DNA of 64,000 bases from Synechococcus sp. UW179A (GTDB lineage: Bacteria > Cyanobacteriota > Cyanobacteriia > PCC-6307 > Cyanobiaceae). Location: contig NZ_UCNJ01000012.1 of NCBI RefSeq assembly GCF_900473965.1, positions 310,001-374,000 of the forward strand. The letters are read 5' to 3'. A program made the translations under genes and the position numbers. The stretch's first letter is position 1; the number at the start of each line of letters is the position of its first letter. Positions 19,009 to 28,203 of the stretch are shown here, in pieces. Below the pieces are notes generated by a model. It saw only the letters and a program-made list of their open reading frames with translations, had not been told where the DNA came from and made no database searches.

Positions 19009-20151
19009 TTAGCGTCTGCGCTGGCGTGATGCTGGGGTTGCGCTGCCACGAGTGCGTTGGTTGTTGCGTTGATGACTGCGCCGTTTACCGCCTCCGAGGT
19101 CCAGAGGTGGTGCCGTCAAAATCGTTGGCTCGAAGCCCTTCACCTGTTCTTTGGGCAATGTTTCGCCTGTGAGTCGCTCAATGGCCTTCAGTAAGAGGGA
19201 TTCCTCAGCGGCAACCAACGAAATGGCATGACCGGTTTCACCAGCGCGTCCAGTCCGCCCAATGCGGTGGACATAATCCTCGGCGATGTTGGGAAGGTCC
19301 AGGTTGACCACGTGCGGCAACTGCTGAATATCGATTCCCCTTGCAGCTATGTCGGTTGCCACAAGCACCCGCACACGACCTTGCTTAAAGCCCTGAAGTG
19401 CACGGGTACGAGCACCCTGGCTCTTGTTGCCGTGGATCGCGGCAGCTTCGAGTCCTTCCTTGCTGAGTTTCTCCGCGACCCGATTGGCCCCATGCTTGGT
19501 CCGCGAAAACACCAAGACCTGACGCCAATTCCCACTTCTAATCAGATGACTGAGAAGATCTGATTTTCGTTTCATGTCACAAGGGTGAACGACCTGCTCG
19601 ACGGAACGTGCGGTCTGATTTTCAGGAGTGACCTGAATCTGCAGTGGTTGATGCAGCAACCCTGTTGCCAACTTTCGGATTGGTGGGCTGAACGTGGCGG
19701 AGAAGAGCAGGGTCTGCCGTTGTTCGGGCATCAGCCGAATCAATCTGCGAATGTCGTGGATGAAGCCCATATCAAGCATCCGATCCGCTTCATCCAGCAC
19801 GAGGCATTCCAACTGGTCAAAACACACGACACCCTGCTGATGAAGATCAATCAGTCGGCCCGGTGTCGCTACCAGCAGATCGACACCTCCCTGAAGCCGA
19901 TCGATCTGGGGATTAATTTTGACTCCACCGAACACCACATCACTGCGCAACGGAAGGTGATGCCCGTATGCACGCACATTCTCATGCACCTGAGCTGCCA
20001 GTTCACGGGTGGGGGTCAAGACCAGCGATCTCACCTGACCACGACCAGAGCGCCTTCCATGCCGAAGTCGTTCGAGCATCGGCAGGGTGAATCCAGCCGT
20101 TTTGCCAGTACCGGTTTGCGCAGCAGCCATCACATCGCGACCACGGATCAC
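19009..20151 (-). CDS. DEAD-box RNA helicase (N-terminus extends upstream, start codon unclear)
   Basis: Helicase motifs are AQTGTGKT (I), PTRELAAQV (Ia), TPGRL (Ib), DEAD in [16 protein letters not shown] (III), [18 protein letters not shown] and [10 protein letters not shown] (VI), then an Arg-rich tail typical of RhlE-like RNA helicases. The coordinates start at a GTG inside the conserved [10 protein letters not shown] segment. In-frame codons upstream clearly encode the missing Q-motif ([20 protein letters not shown] then PSPIQEQ) back to about 20250. Between the in-frame TAG near 20312 and this GTG there is no ATG, GTG or TTG. The protein therefore either uses a non-canonical start or is frameshifted from a GTG in another frame near 20308. 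Confidence 0.85.
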   Translation of the reverse strand: MIRGRDVMAAAQTGTGKTAGFTLPMLERLRHGRRSGRGQVRSLVLTPTRELAAQVHENVRAYGHHLPLRSDVVFGGVKINPQIDRLQGGVDLLVATPGRLIDLHQQGVVCFDQLECLVLDEADRMLDMGFIHDIRRLIRLMPEQRQTLLFSATFSPPIRKLATGLLHQPLQIQVTPENQTARSVEQVVHPCDMKRKSDLLSHLIRSGNWRQVLVFSRTKHGANRVAEKLSKEGLEAAAIHGNKSQGARTRALQGFKQGRVRVLVATDIAARGIDIQQLPHVVNLDLPNIAEDYVHRIGRTGRAGETGHAISLVAAEESLLLKAIERLTGETLPKEQVKGFEPTILTAPPLDLGGGKRRSHQRNNQRTRGSATPASRQRRR

Positions 20152-20365
20152 CGCTGGAATTGCCTGTTCTTGAATCGGCGATGGGTGGATGTACCCCTTC
20201 TCTCTCAGCGCCTTGAGAAGGGGTTCTCCGAGTCCCAGGTGTTCGAAGCCGACCTGTGAATTGACCGTGACAAAGGACTCGCCGATCGTGTTGGAGCCGA
20301 ATCTTTCACCCTAGGAGGCGGCCAAAAACCCTTCTTTGACAGTGTCTAGGGCTGCAAAGAACCAC

Positions 20366-20599
20366 TCAAATAATCTTCCAAACAGCATTTTCAGGAATCT
20401 CTGGAGCAGCGTGTGGATCGGATGGTTCTTGTTGCGTCACCCGCCAAGCGGGAACCCTGGTATCGCGAAAGTTGCCATGTTGAATCAGCACTCCTTCCTG
20501 TTCATCTGTGGTGGCATAAAACCCTCCTTCCCAATGGGACTTCTGATTCAGACCACCACGAAACCAGACCCAACAGCGTTCACGTTTCATGGATGTCAC
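20366..20599 (-). CDS. Small conserved-type hypothetical protein
   Basis: A frame of up to 77 codons whose GTG start overlaps the stop of the DUF6464 gene (GTGA); ATG 20590 is the alternative. It contains no membrane segment and has aromatic/charged residues throughout (for example RCWVWFRGGLNQKSHWEGGF). I do not recognise the family. Support comes mainly from the start/stop overlap and the normal-looking composition. Confidence 0.5.
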   Translation of the reverse strand: MTSMKRERCWVWFRGGLNQKSHWEGGFYATTDEQEGVLIQHGNFRDTRVPAWRVTQQEPSDPHAAPEIPENAVWKII

Positions 20600-20964
20600 T
20601 CAGACCAGTGACTGCAACGCTCGCATGGTCCTTCCGGAATGACGGCACAGCGCATGAGTGGACTTCGGGCATTGAAGCGACAGGCTGGATCACCAATGAC
20701 CCATCCATGCTCAAACCAGCGAGCATCGGCTGGTTGCTTCTGGGGTTTGACCATCAGCACGACTGAACTCAATTGATAACGACCGGAATGCAGTCGGTAA
20801 CGGTGGCGGCACTGCATCACGAGAAAACTGTTGTGTTCGTGGAGGAACCAACGGCCTGGAGAAGGTGGCTCATCAAGCTCAACACGATCGAGCAGTTGCT
20901 CACTGCCAGTCTGTCGGAGTTCCACAAGCATGAGCTCAAGACTCCTCTGCTGCTGGAGATTCAC
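20596..20964 (-). CDS. DUF6464-type cysteine-containing protein
   Basis: A 122-residue protein. The C-terminal half has RYRLHSGRYQLSSV and then GDPACRFNARSPLMRCAVIP followed by EGPCERCSHW, a Cys-rich arrangement I associate with the cyanobacterial DUF6464 family (function unknown, possible metal site). It overlaps the 3' end of the TerC gene by 29 bp and the next small gene by 4 bp, so it lies in a minus-strand TerC - DUF6464 - small protein cluster. Confidence 0.7.
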   Translation of the reverse strand: MNLQQQRSLELMLVELRQTGSEQLLDRVELDEPPSPGRWFLHEHNSFLVMQCRHRYRLHSGRYQLSSVVLMVKPQKQPADARWFEHGWVIGDPACRFNARSPLMRCAVIPEGPCERCSHWSE

Positions 20965-21655
20965 GCAGCGAAAATCCCCACATCATCAAACCAACCACAG
21001 CTGCAAGAGTTACCAGTTCTGATGGATGCAGGGTCGGCAGAGCCATCAACGCCAGCAATTTGAGACCCACAAATCCGACGGCTAAGAAACCGGCTGTTTC
21101 CAGTCTTGGATAAATCTGCAGCCATCGGATGAAGAGTCCTGAGGTGAAACGCAAAGCGACCACTCCGATCAAGGCACCCGTCAACACAAGTAGCAACTGA
21201 TCACTGATCGCAACCGCTGCCGCAACACTGTCGATTGAGAAGGCGAGGTCAGTGATTGCCAGGGTCAGCACGGTTCGATTGAAACAAACCGAAGTGATCA
21301 ATGTTTCCTCTGAACCCTCACTGATCTGATCTGGTGAAGAATTCCAGTGACTTATGCAAAGCCAGAGCAGATAAACGCCTGCAATAAATTGAATTGGAGG
21401 AAAAGCGAGAACATATTGCGCCATCAAAATCAGTCCGACGCGCAGACCGAACGCCATCAAAATGCCGAGATTTAACGCTCGACGTTCCAATTGAGGATCA
21501 CGCTGTTCTCGCGCGATTGCTGCTAGGGCAATCGCATTATCGGCCGACAGAATCAACTCGAGTGTGATGAGAACTGGCAACAGCGGCAGCAGTTCACCCA
21601 GCTGGTCAACGCCATCCAACCAGGCAGTGAGTGACGACAGTGCAGCTGCATCCAT
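20936..21655 (-). CDS. TerC-family integral membrane protein
   Basis: A 239-residue protein with about seven hydrophobic segments and the TerC signature of acidic residues inside helices: LILSADNAIALAAIA and LAITDLAFSIDSVAAAVAIS. TerC/YkoY proteins are linked to Mn2+ export, or to thylakoid biogenesis in plastids; the substrate here is unknown. It is divergent from the hypothetical gene at 21693. Confidence 0.88.
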   Translation of the reverse strand: MDAAALSSLTAWLDGVDQLGELLPLLPVLITLELILSADNAIALAAIAREQRDPQLERRALNLGILMAFGLRVGLILMAQYVLAFPPIQFIAGVYLLWLCISHWNSSPDQISEGSEETLITSVCFNRTVLTLAITDLAFSIDSVAAAVAISDQLLLVLTGALIGVVALRFTSGLFIRWLQIYPRLETAGFLAVGFVGLKLLALMALPTLHPSELVTLAAVVGLMMWGFSLRESPAAEES

Positions 21656-21692
21656 ACCTACAGCCTAGAAATGGAAGACATTGATTAGTGGA

Positions 21693-22496
21693 ATGCGAAC
21701 CCACGCCCAGCTCTGCCACATCAGTGCCGAACGATGCGTTGTTCTCGTTGAGGCCTATGAGGGAACCACACCGCTCGGAAGCTCTCTCGGTGAGGGCCAC
21801 AGCGTCTCAGAGGCAGAGGATCAAGCTCTCGAGCGACTGCGTTCAAGGTTCTTCTTTTCCTCGAAACCAACCGAAGACAGGGAAACACCAAACACGTCCG
21901 CTGAGGCAAGTGTTGAAAGCAAAATGCAGCTTGATGGATCGAAGCAGCCAATGCCGATCAAGCGCGTCGCCCCATCTGACATAACGACGTCCGAAGAACC
22001 CAAGCAGCTCCCGCAGTCCTTGCAGACCCAGTCAACTCCCCCTGCCGATGCTGCCGGAATTGTGGAGAGGGGACCTGATCGTCAACCGCCTAGCGAAGCA
22101 CCGATCGATCCAGAAGACTGGAGTGAGGAGCTCACCGCCATTGATCTCGAACTCCAGAGGGTGGGATGGGATCGCGACAGTGAAAAGGTCTATCTCGAGC
22201 GAGCCTTCGGTCATGCGAGTCGCCATCGGCTCACACGCTTCAGCGATCTTGTGTCGTATCTCAAACGTCTTCGAGATCTTTCGGTCGGAAGTGACCCACT
22301 GCATGCAGAGATTCCTTTACGTCGATCAGATTTAGTCATACAGGGCGATGAAATTCTCAAACGCCTGCAATGGAGTCAGCAAGAGGCGAAGGACTTTCTG
22401 AACAAAAACCTTCAGGCCAATTCAAGACAACAACTCTCCGATGAACAACTTTTGAGTTTTAACATGATGCTTGAAGAGCAACTGCTTGATTTATAA
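21693..22496 (+). CDS. Conserved cyanobacterial hypothetical protein
   Basis: A 267-residue soluble protein. The N-terminal ~55 residues are a small folded-looking domain (RCVVLVEAYEGTTPLGSSLG). A Pro/Ser/Gln-rich disordered stretch follows to ~145. The C-terminal ~120 residues are helical (DWSEELTAIDLELQRVGWDR; LLSFNMMLEEQLLDL). I do not recognise a function. ATG 21693 is preferred to the upstream TTG 21681. Confidence 0.65.
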   Translation: MRTHAQLCHISAERCVVLVEAYEGTTPLGSSLGEGHSVSEAEDQALERLRSRFFFSSKPTEDRETPNTSAEASVESKMQLDGSKQPMPIKRVAPSDITTSEEPKQLPQSLQTQSTPPADAAGIVERGPDRQPPSEAPIDPEDWSEELTAIDLELQRVGWDRDSEKVYLERAFGHASRHRLTRFSDLVSYLKRLRDLSVGSDPLHAEIPLRRSDLVIQGDEILKRLQWSQQEAKDFLNKNLQANSRQQLSDEQLLSFNMMLEEQLLDL

Positions 22497-22573
22497 CCTC
22501 CAATCTCTGTTGAAAACTCAAATACCCAAGGACAGTGTGATGATTACTCCATCTAATTAGGATCATGGAGTGT

Positions 22574-22894
22574 TCAATCAGCCGTTGCTATGGCATCTGG
22601 AATCTCAGCACTGGGCGCCTCAAAACATCCATCAAGAACAAACTCCAGCCTCAATTTCATGAACGTAATGAAATTCGAGTCCGTGGAAACCACTGCCGCA
22701 GCAGGCTGGGGAAGCTGAGCACGAAGCGACTTCATCTTCTCTGTGTTGAGAAAGGCAGGTTGGCGAACAAGCCAGAAGTCGACCTCCTTGCCGTTTTCTT
22801 TGTAATGACGCCGTCTTTCCTTGAGAACTTCCTCCAGGGGCTCCTCCTCTGTGAGGAAGCGATCGCTGGCTGCAACGAAGTAATAGGTGGTCAT
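22574..22894 (-). CDS. ycf54: Ycf54, Mg-protoporphyrin cyclase accessory protein
   Basis: A 106-residue protein starting [20 protein letters not shown], with KEVDFWLVRQPAFL, PQPAAAVVSTDSNFITFMKL and RLEFVLDGCFEAP. This is the complete Ycf54 (DUF2488) pattern. Ycf54 stabilises the aerobic cyclase AcsF (encoded at 14051-15133) and is needed for E-ring formation in chlorophyll. The start overlaps the pdxJ stop as ATGA. Confidence 0.93.
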   Translation of the reverse strand: MTTYYFVAASDRFLTEEEPLEEVLKERRRHYKENGKEVDFWLVRQPAFLNTEKMKSLRAQLPQPAAAVVSTDSNFITFMKLRLEFVLDGCFEAPSAEIPDAIATAD

Positions 22895-23661
22895 CAACTT
22901 TTGCTGGCGAACAAGGGCTCACGGCGTGGATTCTGAACCAGGGAGCGCATCTCACTCACAGCAGCTTTCAAACCCACTGCCAGTGCACGAGCCACGATCG
23001 TGTGGCCGATGTTCAGCTCCTCCATTCCCTCGATGGCAGCAACTGGCTCCACGTTTTGATAGGTGAGTCCGTGGCCGGCATTGACGCGAAGACCTAGAGA
23101 ACGGGAAAAAGCCGTGGCTTCCGTTAGGCGTGCCAGCTCATGGGGCTGTTCAGACCAAGCAGCCTCTGCGTAGGTTCCTGTGTGGAGTTCGACCCAGCGT
23201 GCTCCTGTTTCGTAACTGGCCCTTAGCTGCGATTGATCCGGATCCACGAAAAGGCTTACGGGAATACCTTCATCGTGAAGCCGCTGCACCATTTTTTTCA
23301 GTTGCGGAAGCTGACCAGCCACATCAAGCCCACCCTCGGTGGTGACTTCTTCACGCCGTTCTGGCACAAGCGTGACCATGTCTGGACTGACGCGCAAAGC
23401 AACTTCAATCATCTCGTTTGTAGCCGCCATTTCTAGATTCAACCTGCTGCGGACCGTCTGCCTGAGCAGATCCACATCACGGTCCTGGATATGACGACGA
23501 TCTTCACGCAAATGAACAGTGATGCCGTCAGCTCCTCCCAGTTCTGCTAGGAGAGCCATTGGCACAGGATCGGGTTCCACCGTGCGCCTGGCCTGCCGCA
23601 CATTGGCAATGTGGTCGATATTCACCCCAAGGCTGGCCACGTTGAGTCGTTGGAAAGGCAT
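22894..23661 (-). CDS. pdxJ: Pyridoxine 5'-phosphate synthase
   Basis: A 255-residue TIM-barrel enzyme that condenses 3-amino-2-oxopropyl phosphate with deoxyxylulose 5-phosphate in vitamin B6 synthesis. Typical blocks are [17 protein letters not shown] near the N-terminus, [38 protein letters not shown] and [11 protein letters not shown]. The start is ATG 23661. The downstream ycf54 is translationally coupled. Confidence 0.96.
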   Translation of the reverse strand: MPFQRLNVASLGVNIDHIANVRQARRTVEPDPVPMALLAELGGADGITVHLREDRRHIQDRDVDLLRQTVRSRLNLEMAATNEMIEVALRVSPDMVTLVPERREEVTTEGGLDVAGQLPQLKKMVQRLHDEGIPVSLFVDPDQSQLRASYETGARWVELHTGTYAEAAWSEQPHELARLTEATAFSRSLGLRVNAGHGLTYQNVEPVAAIEGMEELNIGHTIVARALAVGLKAAVSEMRSLVQNPRREPLFASKS

Positions 23662-23774
23662 GAATCCTATTCAGCGCGTGATCCGATTCGGCCGAAGGAG
23701 CAACTGCCCAGCAGAGTCCTTGGTGTGCGGTCTTCCCCGGTAATTTCTGCTCAGTGGATTTTTAGTTCAAGGCG

Positions 23775-24470
23775 GTGTCCAGCAGCCTGACGACGCGTTC
23801 ATCTGCCCTTGACACGGGGATCGATCCCTTCTGGGCGCCTCTTGCCATGTTCCTAACCCAGGACATGGCCCTTCATTACCTTCGAGCGAGGACAGTTCTC
23901 GGTTCCGAAAACCTTCCAAAGGAAGGTCCAGTTCTTTTGGCTCCAACACACAGAGCCCGCTGGGATGCTCTGATGATCCCCATGGCAGCTGGTCGGCGAA
24001 TTACTGGACGTGACTGCCGTTTCATGGTCACGAGAACAGAAATGTCCGGATTGCAGGGTTGGTTTCTGCATCGTCTGGGCTGTTTCGCCGTCGACCAAGA
24101 CAAGCCTTCGCTGACAACCCTGCGATTCGCTCTCGACCTGCTTGAGAGTGGTCAGCAGCTGGTTGTCTTTCCTGAGGGACGTATCAAAAGAACAGATGCT
24201 CCCATTGTCTTGGAACAGGGCCCAGTGCGACTTGCACAACTGGCTCATCGGCGTGGGATCAATGTGCAAGTTGTTCCTGTTGGTCTTGCCTACAACCCTG
24301 CTATTCCTGGTCCACGCAGCCGCTCAGCAATCTGTTTCGGCAAATCTTTGGTTGTTAACGGCAAGGGAAAGGAGGAAGCCCTTCGCTTCAATCATCTGCT
24401 GGCCGAGCGGATGCATACGGCTGAACAAGCGGCCCGAGAGGCTATCGGAAGACCGCTGAATTGCACTTAA
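23775..24470 (+). CDS. 1-acyl-sn-glycerol-3-phosphate acyltransferase (PlsC-like)
   Basis: A 231-residue acyltransferase of phospholipid/glycolipid synthesis. It has the HX4D motif in THRARWDALMIP and the FPEGRIKR block, plus a GPVLLAP motif before it. It uses a GTG start at 23775. No strong membrane helix is seen, as in several cyanobacterial lysophosphatidate acyltransferases. It is divergent from pdxJ. Confidence 0.88.
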   Translation: MSSSLTTRSSALDTGIDPFWAPLAMFLTQDMALHYLRARTVLGSENLPKEGPVLLAPTHRARWDALMIPMAAGRRITGRDCRFMVTRTEMSGLQGWFLHRLGCFAVDQDKPSLTTLRFALDLLESGQQLVVFPEGRIKRTDAPIVLEQGPVRLAQLAHRRGINVQVVPVGLAYNPAIPGPRSRSAICFGKSLVVNGKGKEEALRFNHLLAERMHTAEQAAREAIGRPLNCT

Positions 24471-24495
24471 AGTCCGCGCATTCAAGATTGGTTCC

Positions 24496-25029
24496 ATGGG
24501 CACCCGCCTTCTTTGCTCAGCGATTGCCCTGACTGCCGGCTTGTGCATCACTCCTGCGTTCGCTCAGTCGGGATCGGATGAATCCGGATCCGCGACCAAA
24601 GTGCTGGCTTCAAGTGGGTCGGGATTCAATGTCTCGTCAGTCGAAGCCTTGATTCAGCGTGGTGATGCAGCAGTTGCATCCGGCAATCTGGTTCAGGCCA
24701 AGAAGGACTACGACAACGCCAGGACGGCGTCCAAGCAACTTCTGGCGTTCTACCGCGATCTCTCTGGGTCATTCCGAGGCCTCGACGCCCGTATTCCAAG
24801 GGAAATGGACACCAAAGGACGTGCTGCATTGGCTCTACTAGCTCAGTCCAATTTGCGTCTTGCTGCTCTCTTCCGCCGGCAGGGTCAGCCCGAAATTGCA
24901 GTACCTGTGCTGGTGGAGGTCGTTCGATTGATGACACCAGCCAAGCCCGATGGTCAGAAGGCTTATCAGAGTCTGCTCGAACTTGGCTTTGTTGATACCC
25001 CCTATCGCGGAGCTGGTGGGGGTGAGTGA
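24496..25029 (+). CDS. Secreted/periplasmic hypothetical protein
   Basis: A 177-residue protein with a clear Sec signal peptide (MGTRLLCSAIALTAGLCITP, cleavage probably after AFA). The mature part is helical, with TPR-like spacing (VEALIQRGDAAVASGNLVQA) and LRLAALFRRQGQPEIAVPVL, suggesting a small tetratricopeptide-type periplasmic or lumenal protein. No specific function is recognised. Confidence 0.75.
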   Translation: MGTRLLCSAIALTAGLCITPAFAQSGSDESGSATKVLASSGSGFNVSSVEALIQRGDAAVASGNLVQAKKDYDNARTASKQLLAFYRDLSGSFRGLDARIPREMDTKGRAALALLAQSNLRLAALFRRQGQPEIAVPVLVEVVRLMTPAKPDGQKAYQSLLELGFVDTPYRGAGGGE

Positions 25030-25086
25030 TCTCATTCACACGAGACATCCATCTGCCAGCATCAATTGAGTTCAAGCTCTGTTCCA

Positions 25087-25320
25087 ATGGTTCAGCCTGA
25101 CGCCGTCTCTTCTGCAATCCGTCGCGCTATCCCAGATGCCCAGGTGAGCGTTGAGGATCTCACTGGTGGTGGTGACCATCTCCAGGTCAGTGTGGTCTCA
25201 ACTGCCTTCGACGGTCTCAACCGCATCCGTCAACATCAGCTTGTTTATCGAGCCTTGCGTGAGGAGCTGGCTTCAGAGGCTATTCATGCCCTTGCTCTGA
25301 ACACCTCCACACCCAGCTGA
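25087..25320 (+). CDS. BolA-family protein
   Basis: A 77-residue BolA-like domain with [20 protein letters not shown] and the RHQLVYxALxxEL helix (here [14 protein letters not shown]), containing the conserved His used for [2Fe-2S] binding with CGFS glutaredoxins. It lies 30 bp upstream of a monothiol glutaredoxin gene, the classic BolA-Grx4 pairing in iron-sulfur/iron homeostasis. Confidence 0.92.
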   Translation: MVQPDAVSSAIRRAIPDAQVSVEDLTGGGDHLQVSVVSTAFDGLNRIRQHQLVYRALREELASEAIHALALNTSTPS

Positions 25321-25350
25321 TTCCTCTTTTTCTCTCATCGCCCGATACCC

Positions 25351-25674
25351 ATGGACCCCCAGACCCAATCCCGCATCGAGAGCCTGATCCAGTCGAGCCC
25401 GATCTTCGTGTTCATGAAGGGCACCAAGTTGATGCCCCAGTGCGGCTTTTCTAACAATGTTGTGCAGATCCTCAATGCTCTTGGCGTGAGCTTTGAGAGT
25501 TTTGACGTTCTCTCTGATCCTGAAGTTCGTCAAGGGATCAAAGAGTTTTCTGATTGGCCCACAATCCCTCAGGTGTATGTGAAAGGTGAATTTATGGGTG
25601 GTTCAGACATTCTCATCGAGATGTACAACGAAGGCACACTGAAGGAGAAGTTGGAAATCGCTCTGGCTAGCTGA
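25351..25674 (+). CDS. grxD: Monothiol glutaredoxin (CGFS type)
   Basis: A 107-residue glutaredoxin with the active-site CGFS in MPQCGFSNNVVQIL, the TIPQVY-like WPTIPQVYVKGEF block and GGSDIL near the C-terminus. CGFS glutaredoxins bind and transfer [2Fe-2S] clusters, alone or as heterodimers with BolA, encoded just upstream. Its stop is directly next to the convergent alpha/beta-hydrolase gene (no gap). Confidence 0.95.
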   Translation: MDPQTQSRIESLIQSSPIFVFMKGTKLMPQCGFSNNVVQILNALGVSFESFDVLSDPEVRQGIKEFSDWPTIPQVYVKGEFMGGSDILIEMYNEGTLKEKLEIALAS

Positions 25675-26541
25675 TCAATCCTGCTGAGCAAGAAAATCGT
25701 TCACCACTTCAACTAACGCTTGGTTGCGATCAATATAAGTTTTATGTCCTGCATCCTTAAGTACTTTTAGTTGCGCACAATCACCAATTGCTGATTTTGC
25801 ATCCTTCATGGTCTGAGGAGTTGCAGTGTCGTATTCGCCACAGATAAGCAGCGTTGGATGAGATAGATCCTGAAAGCTTGGAAACAAGTCAAGCTCGCTG
25901 AGCATTCCTTGATGCTGGAACTCACTTGGTCCCCAAATCTGTTTATAGAGTTTGTAGTTTCCTCGTCGACGTTCACAACGCAATGCAGCTTGATCTGCAT
26001 CCTTTGTTGAACGACAGAAGTGTCTGCGTTCAAATTCCTCCTCTAGATTCACCGATTCTCCTAGCTCCAGTTGCATTTTTTTGATCAGTTGATTGCAATC
26101 GGTAAGCCACCGTTGCGTGGACAGCAGAGGAGACGAGAGCAAAAGAGCTTTCACCCGATCTGGGTGATCAAGGCAGAACTGCGTCATGACGGCACCACCC
26201 CATGAGTGTCCAAAGAGATGGGCATGGGGAATTCTGAGCTGATCGAGAATGCACAGGGGCTCCGTTGCGAAGCGCTTCAGGGTCATCTGCTCAAGCTGCA
26301 GTTCAGCAGGTGACGTAAACGATCCCAGTTGGTCGTAAAAGAGCGTCGGTCTTTGGTCCGCAAGAGGGTGCAAAGCGTCATAGAGACCAACACTTGAACC
26401 ACCCGGACCGCCGTGGGTGAGCAGCAGTGGAATCCGATCAGCAGCTTCGTCACAGTGAGGTCGATAGCAGCGGAGCTCAATCTGCCCTCCCTTGACTGCG
26501 ACCGTTCTGACCGCCTCAAGCGAATGGCGATTGATGCCCAT
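25675..26541 (-). CDS. Alpha/beta-hydrolase, proline-iminopeptidase-like
   Basis: A 288-residue hydrolase with an oxyanion HGGPGGSS motif, the nucleophile elbow GHSWGGAV, an acidic ICGEYDTATP and a catalytic His in DAGHKTYI. HGGPG plus GHSWGG is the pattern of proline iminopeptidases and related esterases; the substrate cannot be set. The codon use is slightly AT-richer than its neighbours. It abuts grxD tail-to-tail. Confidence 0.8.
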   Translation of the reverse strand: MGINRHSLEAVRTVAVKGGQIELRCYRPHCDEAADRIPLLLTHGGPGGSSVGLYDALHPLADQRPTLFYDQLGSFTSPAELQLEQMTLKRFATEPLCILDQLRIPHAHLFGHSWGGAVMTQFCLDHPDRVKALLLSSPLLSTQRWLTDCNQLIKKMQLELGESVNLEEEFERRHFCRSTKDADQAALRCERRRGNYKLYKQIWGPSEFQHQGMLSELDLFPSFQDLSHPTLLICGEYDTATPQTMKDAKSAIGDCAQLKVLKDAGHKTYIDRNQALVEVVNDFLAQQD

Positions 26542-26553
26542 GGCTTCAGAGGA

Positions 26554-26823
26554 TCAATACTGATTTGGATGTCTGTACAGAGCGCTCACATCTCCATCAG
26601 GACCGATGAAACTGGATGGATCCAGGATCCAGCGTTCAATCAGTGTTTCAAGTTTGGATAATTCCCTTGGATCGAGATCACCAGTTCGGCGCAGAGCATG
26701 CAAGTAGCCGTCTGCATAAAGACGAAGCTCTGATGGGCCGTGATAACGAGTTGTTAGTTCCTGGCATGCATCACAGAGCGCCTGGAAGTGGCGAATGGCC
26801 TCCGGGTGCTGAAGAGATGTCAT
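26554..26823 (-). CDS. DUF6761-type small protein
   Basis: An 89-residue soluble, helical protein (HFQALCDACQELTTRYHGPS; LRLYADGYLHALRRTGDLDP; LIERWILDPSSFIGPDGDV). I associate the pattern with the cyanobacterial DUF6761 family, of unknown function. It lies 12 bp upstream of, and on the same strand as, the alpha/beta-hydrolase. Confidence 0.7.
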   Translation of the reverse strand: MTSLQHPEAIRHFQALCDACQELTTRYHGPSELRLYADGYLHALRRTGDLDPRELSKLETLIERWILDPSSFIGPDGDVSALYRHPNQY

Positions 26824-26900
26824 CTTTGGTGAGGACGGCAGCCTCTGTTACCAGCGTGCCTTAGGAATGGCATTAGCGTAAGACGGCTTTCGGACGCCTT

Positions 26901-27665
26901 GTGACCTCCTCCTCCCGCGATCTCCTCGCCCATGGAACCGGTCAGGCTCCTGTGCAGCAACTGACTGTTCCCGCGATTCCTTCCCGAGAACCCGCCCGGG
27001 TTCTGGTTGTTGAGCCCCATCCAACATTGCGCACGGTTCTTGTTCAGCGTCTGCGTCAGGACGGCCACCTCACTGCTGCGGTGTCTTCATCGCAGGAAGC
27101 CATTGAGCTCTGCCAGGAGCAGTCTCCGGATCTACTGGTCAGTGCTGAACTGCTGGAACAGAGTTCTGCCCTGAGACTTGGCCAGCAATTGCGCTGTCCA
27201 GTGATTGTGTTGACAGCCCGTAGCGGAGCTGAACCTGTTGTGGGGCTACTTGATGACGGCGCGGATGATGTGCTGCGCAAACCCTTTGGTCTTGAAGAAA
27301 TGGCCGCTCGCTGTCGCACTCTGCTCAAGCGAGGTCGCAGCGGTCTGCAGGAACGCGTTGCCGTTGGCCCCCTTGAGGTTCATCTGCTTCTCCGGCAAGT
27401 CACCCTGCGCGAGCAACCAGTTGAACTGAGCCCCCGTGAATTCGCACTGCTGTGTGCACTGCTGATGCCACCTGGAATGGTGCGCAGCCGTCAAGAGCTC
27501 CTGAGAATGGCCTGGCCTCCATTCAGCGGTGGACCACGCTCAGTGGACACACAAGTCTTGACACTCCGCCGCAAACTTGAGCAAGCAGGTCTTGGCGAGG
27601 GTGGTGGCATTACCACCGTTCGTCAACAGGGGTATCGATTCAGCCTGGATAACCTTCCGGAATAA
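26901..27665 (+). CDS. OmpR-family transcription factor with degenerate receiver
   Basis: A 254-residue, GTG-start response-regulator-like protein. The receiver region (~32-145) keeps the Thr (VIVLTARS) and Lys (LRKPFG) switch positions. The phospho-acceptor Asp is replaced: where PDLVxLDxMLP is expected the sequence is PDLLVSAELLEQ, and the N-terminal acidic pair is VEPHP. The C-terminal winged helix is intact (ELSPREFALLCALLMPPG; SVDTQVLTLRRKLEQAG; TVRQQGYRF). I infer a DNA-binding regulator not controlled by ordinary Asp phosphorylation. No adjacent kinase. Confidence 0.85.
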   Translation: MTSSSRDLLAHGTGQAPVQQLTVPAIPSREPARVLVVEPHPTLRTVLVQRLRQDGHLTAAVSSSQEAIELCQEQSPDLLVSAELLEQSSALRLGQQLRCPVIVLTARSGAEPVVGLLDDGADDVLRKPFGLEEMAARCRTLLKRGRSGLQERVAVGPLEVHLLLRQVTLREQPVELSPREFALLCALLMPPGMVRSRQELLRMAWPPFSGGPRSVDTQVLTLRRKLEQAGLGEGGGITTVRQQGYRFSLDNLPE

Positions 27666-28200
27666 CAATCCACCCGTATCCGACGCCAACTGCCACTGCT
27701 GATTCCACAATCAGCATTCCGACCGCCAAACCAAACAGCAGCTGGTACGTCCAGGGTGGGGTTAACCGTTGAATCGAACTCGTCTTAAGGCCCGTTTTTT
27801 GCTCAATGATTGAGAGAAAACGATCAAACTGTTCGAGACGTTGCGGAAGCAACCTTTGTCCCAGATTGGTCGTGGTGAGGTAATAAACCGTTCCTCCTTG
27901 GCTTGTACTAACGGGAACCAGCCTTTTGATTTCATCCCACTGCAGCTGCCAACCACGACGGATCAACCAGTTGCACCAAGGGGGATGCCCCACGCTGATT
28001 CCGTTTTCATCAACGCTCACCTGCTCGCTGAGCATGGCGAGCACCAGCGCAAGTCCGATCGGAGCAGCACCCCAAAGGATGAGCTTCAACCCAGGGGGTG
28101 CCATCAACGGTAATGGCAGTACGAGTGCCAGATACACGCTGATCAAGGTCCACCTAATCAGCGGCGAAAGTCGAAACCGCTGTTCAAGCGCGGCAGGCAT
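27640..28200 (-). CDS. Hypothetical membrane protein
   Basis: A 186-residue protein with two N-terminal hydrophobic helices (~15-60), a central soluble part (GISVGHPPWCNWLIRRGWQL; WDEIKRLVPVSTSQGG) that looks like a small PH-like beta domain, and a C-terminal membrane helix. The layout resembles bacterial PH-domain membrane proteins, but the function is unknown. It overlaps the 3' end of the response-regulator gene by 26 bp. Confidence 0.65.
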   Translation of the reverse strand: MPAALEQRFRLSPLIRWTLISVYLALVLPLPLMAPPGLKLILWGAAPIGLALVLAMLSEQVSVDENGISVGHPPWCNWLIRRGWQLQWDEIKRLVPVSTSQGGTVYYLTTTNLGQRLLPQRLEQFDRFLSIIEQKTGLKTSSIQRLTPPWTYQLLFGLAVGMLIVESAVAVGVGYGWIVIPEGYPG

Positions 28201-28203
28201 GTC

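Noticed and set aside
19585-20259. 224-codon + strand open frame
   Set aside because: It lies wholly opposite the DEAD-box helicase, whose motifs are unmistakable. The + translation has no domain or start signal.
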